From: Antedon mediterranea
Lineage: Eukaryota > Echinodermata > Crinoidea > Comatulida > Antedonidae
Assembly: GCF_964355755.1 (NCBI RefSeq)
Contig: NC_092673.1
Location: 30,323,001 to 30,387,000, forward strand
Length of the DNA stretch: 64,000 nt
Reading direction: 5' to 3'
Each line of letters starts with the position of its first letter. The first letter of the stretch is position 1. A program made the translations under genes and the position numbers. Below, one piece after another: positions 24,609 to 35,960 of the stretch. The notes beneath the pieces were generated by a model. The model made no database searches. It saw only the letters and a list, made by a program, of their open reading frames with translations, and had not been told where the DNA came from.

Positions 24609-24637
24609 ACTTGATTTGTGTAGCGTTGAAGAGGTGA
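24409..24637 (-). CDS. Gene C exon 1 (unknown N-terminal domain)
   Basis: Coding runs from 24608 to 24409, MENSQIILKNITDSDIERIQ to GKGSFSW plus a split Lys codon, before donor GTAAGA. It aligns end to end with exon 1 of genes A and B despite low identity, keeping W-L, the basic V-x-I strand and the terminal G-S-x-SW. Confidence 0.8.
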
Positions 24638-24889
24638 CTAAAAATGAATCCATTTACAGCGGGTTAAATTACAAAAAGCAACGACAATGCACATTTTAAA
24701 ATAAAATCATAAACATTTGATCCAAATGAATTTTTTGCAGCTTTGATGCTTCAAGACATTTAGGTTTTATTGCCATTTACCCTTAATTGCAACAGGATTT
24801 TTTTTTTTCATAACGTGGCTGAATAGATACCTAATCACAAAAATGTGAAGACCAAAGTTTGCTTCAATAAATTTGTTATCGCGCGCACC

Positions 24890-25057
24890 AGTGTTGTATT
24901 TCTTTTATTCTTGTCAACCCAGACAGCATTTGCCAGTTCTTATGCTATGACTTTATCCAAATTCCTTCACTTGCACTGATGAAGGGCTAGTGTTGCCCGA
25001 AAGCTCTGCTAACTTTTCTAGCTGTTTTATTTTTTTTGTTTTGATTTAGCTTTTCAC
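24890..25057 (+). mobile_element. Penelope-like 3' end fragment
   Basis: Same 3' UTR and terminal sequence as 7540-7740 (TTTATCCAAATTCCTTCACTTGC). It is interrupted by the MITE at 25058. A piece of the opposite-strand terminal sequence (AAACAGCCAGAAAAGTTAGC) appears at 25886-25910. Confidence 0.7.
24976..25011 (+). ncRNA. Hammerhead-ribozyme-like motif, copy 3
   Basis: Identical to the motif at 7674-7709, with CTGATGA, a GGGC/GCCC stem, GAAA and an AGC-TCT-GCT-A hairpin. Stem I is not evident. Confidence 0.45.
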
Positions 25058-25844
25058 TTTTTAGTCGCGTGGAAGCAACTCTATAGTTCACTATGTCGGT
25101 CGGTTGGTCGGTCTGTCTGTCGGTCTGTCTGTCGGTCTGTCTGTCTGTCTGTCGGTCCGGTATCACTATGCGTTTTATCGCTTTCTGACCTTATCTTGAT
25201 ATCAGTTTAATCTAGCTAGGTCAATTTTTCACAGTATATTCCTTATGGCCAGGAATCAATATGGTTATGTTTTCACGGTGCGCAATAAAAAATTACGCGG
25301 TCTACGCACGATTTAACGAAATCACGTTTGTAATCATATCTTCACAACCATGAATCACAATTAAATACAATTTGGTACTCATAAATTTCAGGGCATAAAT
25401 CATCATATGGCAATACAATTACGTGCGTAGCGCATGTAACGCATGCGTACGCGCGCTTAAAATTTTAAAAATTTATTTTCGATGAAATAAGAGTACATTT
25501 CAGGCAATTTTAAGCGTTTACAAAATTGCCATGAGTGCGCATATTTTTGCGCGCGCACTGCGCGTTAAATGTTATTGCGCACTCTTTTTGCCTGATTTCT
25601 GTTTTCTTGACTTACTTTTCAACTCGAAATTACGTTATACGAGCACGTCGAAAGTGACAGGCTACGTACGTGTAAATTAAAAAAATATAAATGTTTTTAA
25701 ACATTTCAACATTTTTAAACATGTTCAGTAATTTCGGTCAGTATAGTTCACTATGTCGGTCGGTCGGTCTGTCTGTCGGTCTGTCTGTCGGTCCGGTATC
25801 ACTATGCATTGTAGCACGCGACTTAATGGCTGTTGGCCTTGTTT
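25058..25844 (-). mobile_element. GACC-repeat MITE, long copy in reverse
   Basis: Reverse-orientation counterpart of 16717-17535. (CGGT/CTGT)n tracts at 25097-25157 and 25757-25795 flank the same interior. It is inserted in a Penelope 3' end. Confidence 0.75.
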
Positions 25845-25943
25845 GTATGCGAACTGAAATAGCGAAAATCTAAATCAAAACGATAATGTAAAACAGCCAG
25901 AAAAGTTAGCAAATAATATGATAATTATATATATATATATATA

Positions 25944-26347
25944 TACCGGGCGGTTTAGAATTAATGTTCTTTGCCTCTTGTGTTTATATATATAAAAGTA
26001 TCTCTTCGGAGATCCCGCCTCGTGAATAAAAATACTGAAAGATGAGGGCGTATCAATTTGATCTCTGTTGCGCGTGCGTACAACTGAGGACTAGTGCTGT
26101 TCCGCCGTACCACGCCGAGAATGTTAAAGAGTCGTTATCCAATCGAGTTCGAACAATACCATGAAAGTCCCAGTGGTCTAATGGTTAGGACATCTGCATA
26201 TCAAGCAGGCGGTCCGAGTTCGAGTCTCGGTTGGGGTGACTTATTCTCATTCTCACAGATTTCCTCATCTTTATCGTTTCAAATTAATTAATTAAATTTC
26301 AGTATATCACCGGGTGGTTTAGAATTAATGTTCTTTGCCTCTTGTGT
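25944..26347 (+). repeat. tRNA-containing repeat unit, copy 2
   Basis: Flanked on both sides by the direct repeat GGTTTAGAATTAATGTTC (near 25952 and 26318), so it may be one unit of a tandem array. Otherwise it matches copy 1 at 14622-14963. Confidence 0.65.
26167..26237 (+). tRNA. tRNA-like gene or SINE head, anticodon AUC (Asp)
   Basis: A 71-nt cloverleaf can be drawn: acceptor GTCCCAG/TTGGGGT (with G-U pairs), D stem GTCT/GGAC, anticodon stem TCTGC/GCAGG with loop ATATCAA (anticodon ATC at 26200-26202), and a perfect T stem CCGAG/CTCGG with loop TTCGAGT. Box A and box B are good. An unmodified AUC anticodon is unusual for Asp, and the sequence lies inside a dispersed repeat. It is therefore more likely the RNA polymerase III head of a SINE than a working tRNA. 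Confidence 0.5.
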
Positions 26348-26485
26348 TAATATATATATATATATATATAATAAATCCAAAGGCAAATTACTGAAAAAAT
26401 GACAATGCTGTGGGTAACAGTGGCTGGATCTCAATGGAGATACAAAAATAAAAAGCGAAAAAAAAAAAAAAACAGCCAGAAAACT

Positions 26486-26521
26486 TAGCAGAGCTTTCGG
26501 GCAACACTAGCCCTTCATCGG
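26486..26521 (-). ncRNA. Hammerhead-like motif, mutated
   Basis: Minus-strand copy in the 3' terminal segment. The first core box reads CCGATGA instead of CTGATGA, which should abolish cleavage. Confidence 0.35.
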
Positions 26522-26751
26522 TGCAAGTGAAGGAATTTGGATAACGTCATAGTATAAAGCTGGCAAGTGCTGCCTGGGTGGACAGGAATAAAAGAAATAT
26601 AACAAAGGGAGCCAGGGTGGAGTCTGGATAAGAGTAGAAAACAAAGAAGGTAGCTTGGTAGAGATATAAACAATTTTGGAATGAGACTAAAAAACAGCTT
26701 AAATGGTGGTTAATATTTAAACTTAAATTTTGGTAGTCAATGGAATAATTT

Positions 26752-27835
26752 TACCGATCTGGGAGTATGTTCCTAATGTTAAGTCCAAAAGGTTTTGTGG
26801 TTTTAAGTAGTAATTCCCAGTGGTTTTCTTTGTCTTTGCGAGTTTTGTCGCTCCATTTGACATCGTGGTCTATTGCAATAACTCTGAAATTTGCAATCGA
26901 GTGACCAGCTGAATTAAAATGTTCGGCTACAGGTTGATCAAGCTTTAATGTTTTGATAGCTGATCTATCTTGTGTCATTCTCATACGGAGAGCGTTTTTT
27001 GTTTCTCCGACGTACTGTTTGCCACAAATATTACAGTATATGAGATAAATGACGTTTTTGGTTAGACAATTAATTGATTGTCTTATCCGAAAAATGCGGC
27101 CAGTTTGGTTACTCTAAAATTTTTCAGTAGAATCAACCAATGAACAAGTTTTGCAAGATTTGCCGCAAAGGTGACTGCCCAAATTTTGGCTGTCATGAGA
27201 GTTAATTTCACTCTTAAATTTGGATCTGACTTATATATCACGAAGGTTGGGAGGTCTACGAAATGCAATAATGGGTGGTTCCGGAAAAACAGTCCTGAGA
27301 CGTTCTGTGGACTGTAGAATGGGCATATGTTTCTCAATAATAGCCCGTAATGGAGGCAACCTAGGGTGGTAGGTTGTGACCAATGGCACTCTGGTCGATT
27401 TTTTTGGCTGACGTGGTTTGTACGTCAGTGTTTGACATCGAGGAATATCTTTTGCTTTCTTTATAGCAGTTTCGATTTATTCCTTCTTGTAATTTCTATT
27501 CCGGAGATGTCCTTCGGTACGATTCTGAAAATCTAAATCTGAAGAACAGATACGTCTGATATGTAATGCTTTACTGTACGGTATGTTTTTAGTACAGTGT
27601 CGGGGGTGACAACTGCTAGGGAGCAGGTACATATTTTTATCCGTGGGTTTACGGAATAGGTCAGTTTTGAGTTTACCATTTTCTATGGTCACTATAGTGT
27701 CCAAAAAAATCAACGCTACTAGTGGATTTGGTAGCTGTAAATTTGATAGTTGGGTGGGCTGAATTAATATTGAGAAGAAAAGATTCCAAATTATCTTCAC
27801 CATGGGTCCAGATCATGAAGTTGTCGTCAATGTAT
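26752..27835 (-). pseudogene. Penelope-like RT 3' part and GIY-YIG endonuclease
   Basis: Resumes the RT at Y-I-D-D-N-F-M-I-W. After SSVDFLDT and FRKPTDKNMYLLPSSCHPRH a stop interrupts at about 27475. The linker region has further frame breaks. The endonuclease part keeps IYCNICGKQYVGETKNALRM and ends NIRNILPDR at 26752. Confidence 0.85.
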
Positions 27836-28476
27836 TGTAATATAACGATATACTTTTATATTTAAGAAATTGACCTTTGTATCGGAATTCAAATAGGTTC
27901 ACAAACTTGACCCAGAAAGTCCAGAGGAGAGTTTGTCTAGATGTTTTAATGACCATTTAGTTTATAATAGAATCCCTAAAGAATAACTTTGTGACTGTCC
28001 CCATCGTAAAACAATTAGATATTGACAGTTTTTAAGCAGAGATTCGACAGGGCCAATTCATCATTGTAACTTCCCCAGATAAGATCAATCACTCCCACTT
28101 AAACACCCCTGGATCAACTTAGGACCAATCGTTACCCTCACAGATTACGTAGTGACATATGCAAATGAACCGGAGCTAATAATACTCCCAAGTTTCAGAA
28201 GGGCCCAGACACACCTCACAGCCACTTCTTCAGAAGAATATCTACACCTCACAGCCACTTCTTCAGAAGAACATCTACACCTCACAGCCACTTCTTCAGA
28301 AGCAGACCTACACACTTCACACCTCACCGACAGCATCATTGATCCTCCGTTCTTTATCTATACTTATAGTTGTATATTGTACTGAAGTATTATACTGAAT
28401 AAACAATATATGTGTTACGACAGTCAAGCGAGTAAGAGTCTTCATTAGTACCTCAACAACGCAACACTATATTACA
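27836..28476 (+). repeat. 5' LTR
   Basis: 641 bp. Contains a 33-bp tandem repeat (about 28220-28315, CACCTCACAGCCACTTCTTC) and a poly-A signal AATAAA at 28398. Confidence 0.9.
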
Positions 28477-29106
28477 TGGTGGAAGACCCAAATTTCATAA
28501 GGAACAGAGTGAGAAAACAGAATAACAAGAAAACAAGAAATAAACACTTAACAAGACATGAAGACGAAGACAAAAATAACCATATTTGTTTGAAAGGAAA
28601 AAACCAGAAATTTACTTTTACACAAAAGACAAGCTGAAATTATATTTGAATGAGATCGAGACAAGCAGAAATTTTATCAAATTATGACCATTGGATGAAG
28701 ACAAAGAAGATAATCGAGGAAGACACAAGAAGAATCAAAACAGAAGCAAGCGGACAAGAACTGTTTCGTTTGGACACTTTCAACTTCACGCCGTTTTTTT
28801 CGATCGTTTTTTTTAACATTTACTTTTTTTTGACCATTTTGAACATTGATGAACACCTTTCGCATTTTTTTGAATTCGTTGTTTGAAAATTTGAACATTG
28901 ATGAGCACTTTAACATTTCTTAAATTCGTTGTTTGAACATTTAAACATTTTTGAACACTTTTTGCATTCCTTTAATTCATTTTTAATTGGATCCGAAGCA
29001 TTTGGGGTAAGTCAAAACCATTTTGATTTTTGATTTGTAACCTTGATTGAAAAGTGAGAATTTACATATATACACACTAAAATTGTTTTTTAAATTGTTA
29101 AAATAA

Positions 29107-29640
29107 TTGTTGAATAAACCCGCCGATAATAATAATGAGAAAACTCAGAACACTGTTAACGTAGTAAATGACGAAACCAATGTTGAATTTGTAGACGAAC
29201 ATGATATGACACCCACCCAATTGCAATCTGATACCTTTACACATCCAACTAAAGTAGAACTCCTTAACTTGCAACCTTACATTGACTGTGTAGAGAATAA
29301 CATGGGATTAGCAGCCCAATTCCAAATGAAAGAAGAACAAATTAAGGAACAAACTAATCTAATTATGACAGCACCTAATGATTCAAATATGAAATTAAAC
29401 CGAGGTAGATTTAAAGCAGGACATTTCCAAGTTTTAGTTTCATATTCTAAACCGACTTCAGCCAAACGCAACACCGATAAAACAAAACAAGAATCTAATG
29501 ATCGCAAATTTTGGTGGAATATTGACAGATATAACGATACAGATAAATTAATTAAAGAGATTATTAATGATAAACAGATACCGATAAGTGGATCGCCAAA
29601 ACGATTCATAAAACGTTTGTATAATGCAACGAGTTACTGA
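29107..29640 (+). CDS. Unknown protein of the LTR element
   Basis: A 177-codon open frame; the first ATG is at 29206 (144 codons). The product is hydrophilic, rich in N, K, D and T, with W-W-N-I-D-R-Y-N-D near the C-terminus and a basic end (PKRFIKRLYNATSY). No zinc knuckle, protease or RT motif is visible. It may be a degenerate or specialised Gag-like protein, but I cannot recognise it. Confidence 0.4.
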   Translation: MLNKPADNNNEKTQNTVNVVNDETNVEFVDEHDMTPTQLQSDTFTHPTKVELLNLQPYIDCVENNMGLAAQFQMKEEQIKEQTNLIMTAPNDSNMKLNRGRFKAGHFQVLVSYSKPTSAKRNTDKTKQESNDRKFWWNIDRYNDTDKLIKEIINDKQIPISGSPKRFIKRLYNATSY

Positions 29641-29705
29641 TTTAATTTTTTTTTGCAAGATTATTTTTAAATTACAACATTTGCTAAATTAATAATAGCA
29701 TAGTC

Positions 29706-30431
29706 GGCGCTACTGCAGTTTCGCACCACACCGTTATATCTTCGATTTCTCACCTAAACTTTCGTTTTTTACACTCACAACATAATATTATGTAACATTT
29801 TTATACGATTCGACCACTTACGAAGTAATTTTTTAAAAATAACAATACTTTTCAAAACATTTTAAACAATACTGAACTCGCTGTCAACACACTGCGAAAT
29901 GTTCGCCATCTTATATTTATCACTTAATTGCCTGAATTTATGCTTCATTTTACGCCAAAAATTGTAGAAACTATAGAAGGCAGTGTTATAAAATCCGATT
30001 ACACATATAGGCCTACCACTATTTAGTTTTGAAAAGCAAGAAATGTTTTCAGCTGGCGAAATAAAGGTTAAATTAATATTTAAGTTTTAGTATTACTATT
30101 ATTATTCTCATATCGTCGCCGTTTTGATATGTACAGCTGGTTCTTTATAAAACCACTCTAATTTGCAGTTTAAAAATAAAAACAGAAAATAAAACATACA
30201 TTGATTTCTGGCAATTTTCTGAATCTAAAATGGCCACAGTTCAATCGAAGTTTTCGCCAAAAAAGGAGCTGTTTTGAAAGGCATTTTTTATTGTGATAAA
30301 GGTAATATAACGGTGGCTAAATCATGGGAACATGTTACATAATGGCCCAAAATTGTATGATGTGAGTGCGAGAAAAAAATGAAGCAAGAAATCGAAGATA
30401 TAACAGTGTGGTGCGAAACTGCAGTAGCGCC
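29706..30431. mobile_element. hAT-like MITE, 726 bp
   Basis: The ends are inverted repeats of about 50 bp (GGCGCTACTGCAGTTTCGCA at 29706 and its complement ending at 30431). They are flanked by the 8-bp target duplication GCATAGTC (29698-29705 and 30432-30439), as expected for hAT transposases. It has no coding capacity and is nested in the LTR element. Confidence 0.9.
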
Positions 30432-31275
30432 GCATAGTCTACGTATTTGATGAGATTTGTTTAGTAATGATGTGATTTCAGTTAAAAGAGAATTTAATTT
30501 ATGTTTAAGTATTGATTTTGTAACGAGTTTTTTGATAAAGATTAAATTTGAATTTTGATGATCGATATATTGAGATATTGAAAAGAACGACAATCATTTT
30601 GTAACAAATATTTTGTTTAACCTTTGAGTCGTTAATCTCAAGCATTAATACAAAAACAGGAGATTTTCTTAGTACTTTTAATTGTAATTTTTTTTGACAT
30701 TGAGTACAAAAGTCGAATTTGTCGATCGATTGAAATCGTAATTACCTGTAAATATAAATGCTTAAATCGATAAAGTTGTGACGATAACGATATATTGTGG
30801 ATAAGTTTGTGTCAACGGGACACACAAATTTGTTTCTTTAAAGTTTTAAGTGATTAAGTTTGATATTTTGATTTTAGGCTAATCAGCCACAGTTTCTTGA
30901 GTTTTATGTTTAATTTGATGATTTATTTTTGAAGACCATTAGAACGCGATGAGTTGTCGCACGATTTGATTGATGTATTTTCAATGTAACATACTATTTT
31001 TAAGTTTTGTATTTTTATTTTCAACTGATTTATGTTTGATTTACGCGAATTTTTATACCAAATTTATTTTTAATTTCAATTTTTTAAGAGAGAGAAGAGA
31101 GAGAGTGAAAGTGATAAGGTTACACTTCAGAGTCAATGGTTTTGGCTAACTCAATTTTGCTTATATGTATAATAATGTTTTTTTTCTTTTATATAACTTT
31201 AATTTTGCATGCCACTATTATAACCATTTTATATTTTAAATAGATTAGAAGAAAAAAAAAAGGGAAACAGAGGGA

Positions 31276-31915
31276 TGTAATATAACGATATACTTTTATA
31301 TTTAAGAAATTGACCTTTGTATCGGAATTCAAATAGGTTCACAAAATTGACCCAGAAAGTCCAGAGGAGAGTTTGTCCAGATGTTTTAATGACCATTTAG
31401 TTTATAATAGAATCCCTAAAGAATAACTTTGTGACTGTTCCCATCGTAAAACAATTAGATATTGACAGTTTTTAAGCAGAGATTCGACAGGGCCAATTCA
31501 TCATTGTAACCTCCCCAGATAAGATCAATCACTCCCACTTAAACACTCCTGGATCAAATAAGGACCAATCGTTATCCTCACAGATTACGTAGTGACATAT
31601 GCAAATGAACCGGAGCTAATATACTCCCAAGTTTCAGAAGGGCCCAGACACACCTCACAGCCACTTCTTCAGAAGAACATCTACACCTCACAGCCACTTC
31701 TTCAGAAGAACATCTACACCTCACAGCCACTTCTTCAGAAGCAGACCTACACACTTCACACCTCACCGACAGCATCATTGATCCTCCGTTCCTTATCTAT
31801 ACTTATAGTTGTATATTGTACTGAAGTATTATACTGAATAAACAATATATGTGTTACGACAGTCAAGCGAGTAAGAGTCTTCATTAGTACCTCAACAACG
31901 CAACACTATATTAAA
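31276..31915 (+). repeat. 3' LTR
   Basis: 640 bp, nearly identical to 27836-28476 including the 33-bp tandem repeats. The last bases are AAA instead of ACA. Confidence 0.9.
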
Positions 31916-31919
31916 GTAT

Positions 31920-33177
31920 CTAAACCAAAAGAGTGGTTTATTTGGTTGGAGGGACAGAAAATTGGCCTCAAATTGTCCCATAAATAAATTTGCAAAAGAT
32001 GGCGCCATTTTTGTGCCCATCGCTGTGCCATGAATTTGAAGGTAATGGTCATTTCCAAAAATAAAATTGTTGTTGGTTAAAATCAACATGACCAGTTCTC
32101 GTAAATGAGCTTTAGTAGGCGTTTTGCCTGGAATTTGTATGTAATTTAAAATACATGCGTCGGCTCCTTCTTCGTGAGGGATATTAGTATACAATGATGA
32201 AACATCTAATGTAGCCAGAACAGAATAATTTTGAATTTGGTTAATTTTGCGGATAAAGTCCGTGGAGTCCTGAATGTATGAAGGGAGATCAGTCACATAT
32301 GGTCTTAGTAAATCATCCACATATTCAGATATTTTCTCTGTAGCAGTGCCATTGCCCCAAATAATGGGTCTACCAGGATTGCCTGCTTTGTGGATTTTAG
32401 GTAGGAAATAAAATCTGCCTGGAACTGGATTGACCTGTGCCAAATGAGGTCCAATCTTCGGATCGATGGAGTGTTTTTTACCATCACAGAAACAGATTTG
32501 GCCACCTTATCCGCAATTTCCGGGGTGGGATCCGTTGTAAGTTTACGATAATGAAGAGGATTGTTTAGCTGTCTTAAGGACTCCTCTTCATAAAATTTGA
32601 TGTCCATGGCAACAGTGGCAGAACCTTTATCAGCGGGTTTAATGATAATATCATTACGCTGACGCAATTTTGCAATGACCTGCCTCTCTTGTTTTGAGAG
32701 ATTGTCACGTTTATCTGGACTCGAGACGTAGTTTTGTACATCCTCCTCAATAGCCTGAATAAATGTTTCTAAAGCTGGACAACGATTTTTAGGTGGATTC
32801 CAGGAACTTTTTGGTTTAAATTTGTTAGCGTTGCCTTCGTTTTGCGTGGTGCTGCTGTCTGAATCAGCAAAATGTTCACGTAATCGTAATCTTCTGGAAA
32901 AAGACTCCATATCCAAAGATAGTTGTTGTGCGCCGACCTGCCTTGGTTTTGGGCAGAATTTAAGTCCTCGGGAAAGAAGTTTTTTCTCTCCTTCGGAAAG
33001 TCGGCAATTAATTTCAACAACTGAATCAGAGGTGTTGCTCCGATTCTTGTTATAAGTCCGAACGAACCTTCTGCAGGGTTTCCTAAAAGCCCTAAAATCA
33101 TCCGAAGGTAGAGTCATTTGTGTTGAAATGACCAAGTCTGCAGGTAGACCAAATTTGTGATGTCCCCTTCGGCCCAT
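31920..33177 (-). pseudogene. Penelope-like reverse transcriptase, 5' part
   Basis: The frame starting at 33177 carries the N-terminal region and the conserved D-I-I-I-K-P-A-D-K-G motif, then shifts near 32455. The second frame has FYFLPKIHKAGNPGRPII, SSLYTNIPHEEG and GTAMGTKMAPSFANL, all typical of Penelope RT. It ends at F-W-F-R-Y, where the LTR element is inserted just before the catalytic I-D-D. Confidence 0.9.
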
Positions 33178-33307
33178 TGCCGTTGATTGCTTACGGCAAT
33201 CATTGGCGATAATTCTGAGTTTGTTTTGAAACTCGGATGCAGGAAAAAAAAAAAAAAAAAAAAGCGAAAAGCTAAATCAAAACGATAAAGTAAACAGCCA
33301 GAAAAGT

Positions 33308-33343
33308 TAGCAGAGCATTTGGGCAACACTAGCCCTTCATCAG
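33308..33343 (-). ncRNA. Hammerhead-like motif, mutated
   Basis: Minus-strand copy in the 5' terminal segment. CTGATGA is intact, but the second box reads AAAT instead of GAAA, so it is probably inactive. Confidence 0.35.
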
Positions 33344-34336
33344 TGCATATATATATATATACATATATAGACCTACTATAATTTGCACTTTGAAAAACAA
33401 AAGTATCAACAGAAATTTGTAACTTACGGATTATTTTTAAAGTTGTAGATGTGCCTTCTGTTGCAAATGTAATTTCAATGAAGTAAGTTATAATAGTTTC
33501 CGATATATATGAGAAGGTTGGTGCTGTATGTAAATTACATTTTGGGAGGCTTTCCGGAGATAAACACAAAGTTACCGGAACAAATAATCTAGATTGTGAT
33601 TGGTGCATTATATCACGTGACCGTTCTTTCTAATATTTTGTTAGTTGCCTTTGAGCTTTTAAGAAAAGATATCATTCATATATCTATCCAATCATTCTTT
33701 ATTAAAAAAATATACGTATGAATGTCACATACATCCCATGTCACAGATTTGACCAAGCATAATATTCAGGGCAGAATGAAGAAAGATAAATAAATAAATA
33801 CATTAAAGAAAATAGTAAATAAGCCTACACATAAAAAAGCCATACGATTTAGTTTGTTGCAATATACAATTTTCTCTATTAAGTTAATTCATATTGTTAG
33901 GAAGCAGTTTTTTTTTTTATACCAATTCATATTCGCTTAATGTTGTATTTATTCGTTTCATTTATCTTTATTTATACAAAACACATCTTGAAAGTGGCTT
34001 AAGTTGTCTGTTTATTAACAATCCACAGCTTCTGAACGCTACACATATTAGTCTACATGGTAGCCCTTTAGTGTCAAGTCATTATCAATGCTGCATAATT
34101 AGGTAATTGTTTGTGGGCTTTCCTTATATTATTTTCAAATGTGATAGTCAATTTCTATGTATATTAAGAGGGGTGGAATTATGCCTCCAGCTATTGAATG
34201 ACCGGGTAGCGATATCTGCATAGATGTTGTCAAAGTTCCTTGTATTTATTCTGTAGCCCATGGAGTCGTGTCTGCAAGTGTATTGCTCTTTTTGTTCTGT
34301 TTAAGTGAAACAAGACATTTTTATGAGTATAAATCC

Positions 34337-34510
34337 AATTTACACAGACAAGCGGTAATGTTAAGCGGAAAACCGCGTAGCTTGTCCCACGTAGAATCTG
34401 TATCTATCCTGAGCGGAAACCGCCCGTCCGCTCCGCGTTGTGTGTAAATTGTCATAAGGAATTACTTGATTCTGTAGTTTTATTACAATTACCGCTCGTC
34501 TGTGTAAATT
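34337..34510. mobile_element. MITE, 174 bp
   Basis: AATTTACACAGACAAGCGGT at the left end is inverted at the right end (ACCGCTCGTCTGTGTAAATT). It has no coding capacity. Confidence 0.65.
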
Positions 34511-34603
34511 TTTCTTTAGTTGTTAAAACGTTTGTCCAAATTTTAAATAAAATTTATGGATAATGTTTATATCTAGTATTTTGAAAGTAATCAATTGTCT
34601 GAA

Positions 34604-34719
34604 AACAAGGCCATATACATGGCTGCAGTCGCGTGCTCAAATGTGAGTTAGTGTTTACAAACTGACCGACCAACCGACCGACATAGTGAGCTGTAGAGTC
34701 GAGTTGCACGCGACTAAAA
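34604..34719 (+). mobile_element. GACC-repeat MITE, short copy
   Basis: AACAAGGCCATATACATGGC to GCACGCGACTAAAA with a short (GACC)n core, closely resembling 12294-12423. Confidence 0.7.
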
Positions 34720-35960
34720 TGGGTTATTCTGTGTACTAACACTACAGATCTGTATTGACAATGATGATGATTAAGTCGGGATTGTATTGTATCAACAGTG
34801 TTGTAAACGATTCTATATACACATTGTATTTTTAGTAAGTTCCACGAAGAACCTGTTAGCAAGAACCTGGTTCCTTTGTAACTAACGACAATATCCTGTA
34901 TTGAGAATACCTACACAATTTTAACAAATCCATCTCTATTAAATTTTTTTGTAAATACATACTTTCAATTTGAAAAATAATCCTAAAGATATTCGAGTCA
35001 GTACCGTTATTCTAATTTTGTTATAACAAGATTAATATCTTAGCGTATCCGGGTTTAGAACGTCGCCTAACGGGTCGAATACAACGTTCGTCATATATTA
35101 TTGAACAGCTAAAAACTATAATTTTATCGTATTTTCACTGGCAAGTTTTGTAAAATGTTACTTACCAAAATAAAATAAAACTTTTAAAAATTAAATCGTT
35201 GATAGACAATTTGGTACAAACGTTATAATTGTCTGATCTTTAATAAACGTAATTGTGTTTTACGTTTTAACCCACACTAAACTATAACGTTTTAAAAAGT
35301 AAATGGTCTCAAAATTTCGCCTCCAGTCAGTTAGTCAATTAAAAAAAATGATTGTGTTGGCCACGTTTTGGATATATCCTAAAAATATGTAGGTCAGTAG
35401 GAATTTCTTTTCCAGACCAAAATGGTGTTACCGGGAAAAAAAAAATATACACACAAATGATAAAAAAAAGAGTACATATTTAAACAAAAATTGTCATGTT
35501 TCTTTTCATAGCACCTAGGCTCACGCTAGCTATAAATACTGTTTCGCAACAAGTAAAAAAAAGTGTATTAAATAAACATAGGCCTAGGTTGTTTAGGAAA
35601 ATGTTACATAGGGCTGCTGGTAGCTATACCTAGTTAGCCATTTTCAAAAGCCAAAAACGATCAAGATCAAATTAAAACTATTTCCGTGTTATGCTATATT
35701 AAGCAAATTTACATATTATTTCAGATAAAAAATACTGAGTTTCATATTGTTTTATCTATACGTAATTACACTGGCATTAAAGATATAACATTAAAATGTA
35801 GGCCGTAATGAGTCAGCGCCTCACCCACAGTACGATTCTCATCGCGAGGAAATTCCCCAGATATCGATCAAAACTACTACTACAACTACTACTAGCCGGG
35901 CGTAGTTTGCGTGCTGGGACGGCTGGATTGCCGCTAAATAAATAAAAGTTCGAATTGAAA

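Larger units (their letters stand above)
24654..26364. other. Repeat-filled region upstream of gene C
   Basis: Holds a Penelope 3' fragment (24890-25057), the long MITE inserted in it (25058-25844), the rest of the Penelope end (25845-25915), and the second tRNA-containing repeat unit. No gene C promoter was recognised. Confidence 0.6.
27836..31915 (+). mobile_element. Non-autonomous LTR retrotransposon
   Basis: Two LTRs (27836-28476 and 31276-31915) begin TGTAATATAACG. The left ends ATTACA, the right ATTAAA. The 4-bp target duplication GTAT flanks the element (27832-27835 and 31916-31919). A TGG primer-binding start follows the left LTR (28477), and a purine tract precedes the right LTR (31247-31275). 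The 2.8-kb interior holds a single 177-codon frame and no protease, RT or integrase, so it depends on a partner element. By eye the LTRs differ at only about a dozen sites, suggesting a recent insertion. Strand is inferred from the primer site and purine tract. Confidence 0.9.
26365..33360 (-). mobile_element. Penelope-like element with nested insertions
   Basis: Runs on the minus strand from a terminal segment with a hammerhead-like motif (33280-33350), through the N-terminal and reverse transcriptase region (33177-31920), then after the nested LTR element (31915-27836) the rest of the RT and the GIY-YIG endonuclease (27835-26752), 3' UTR and terminal segment (26600-26380). Penelope-like elements encode an RT related to telomerase plus a GIY-YIG nuclease. 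The frame is broken near 32455, has a stop at about 27475, and is cut in the YIDD motif, so this copy is dead. Confidence 0.9.
33361..35960. other. Old copy of the spacer-R repeat with MITEs
   Basis: Around 33560-33650 and 34500-35640 the sequence is a diverged version of the block at 40229-41010 and 54663-55515 (for example TTCTTTCTAATATTTTGTTA, GTTAGCAAGAAC, CAGTACCGTTATTCTA). Two MITEs interrupt it. No gene was recognised. Confidence 0.6.

Noticed and set aside
32822-33055. Plus-strand frame opposite the Penelope RT
   Set aside because: Antisense shadow; no independent support.
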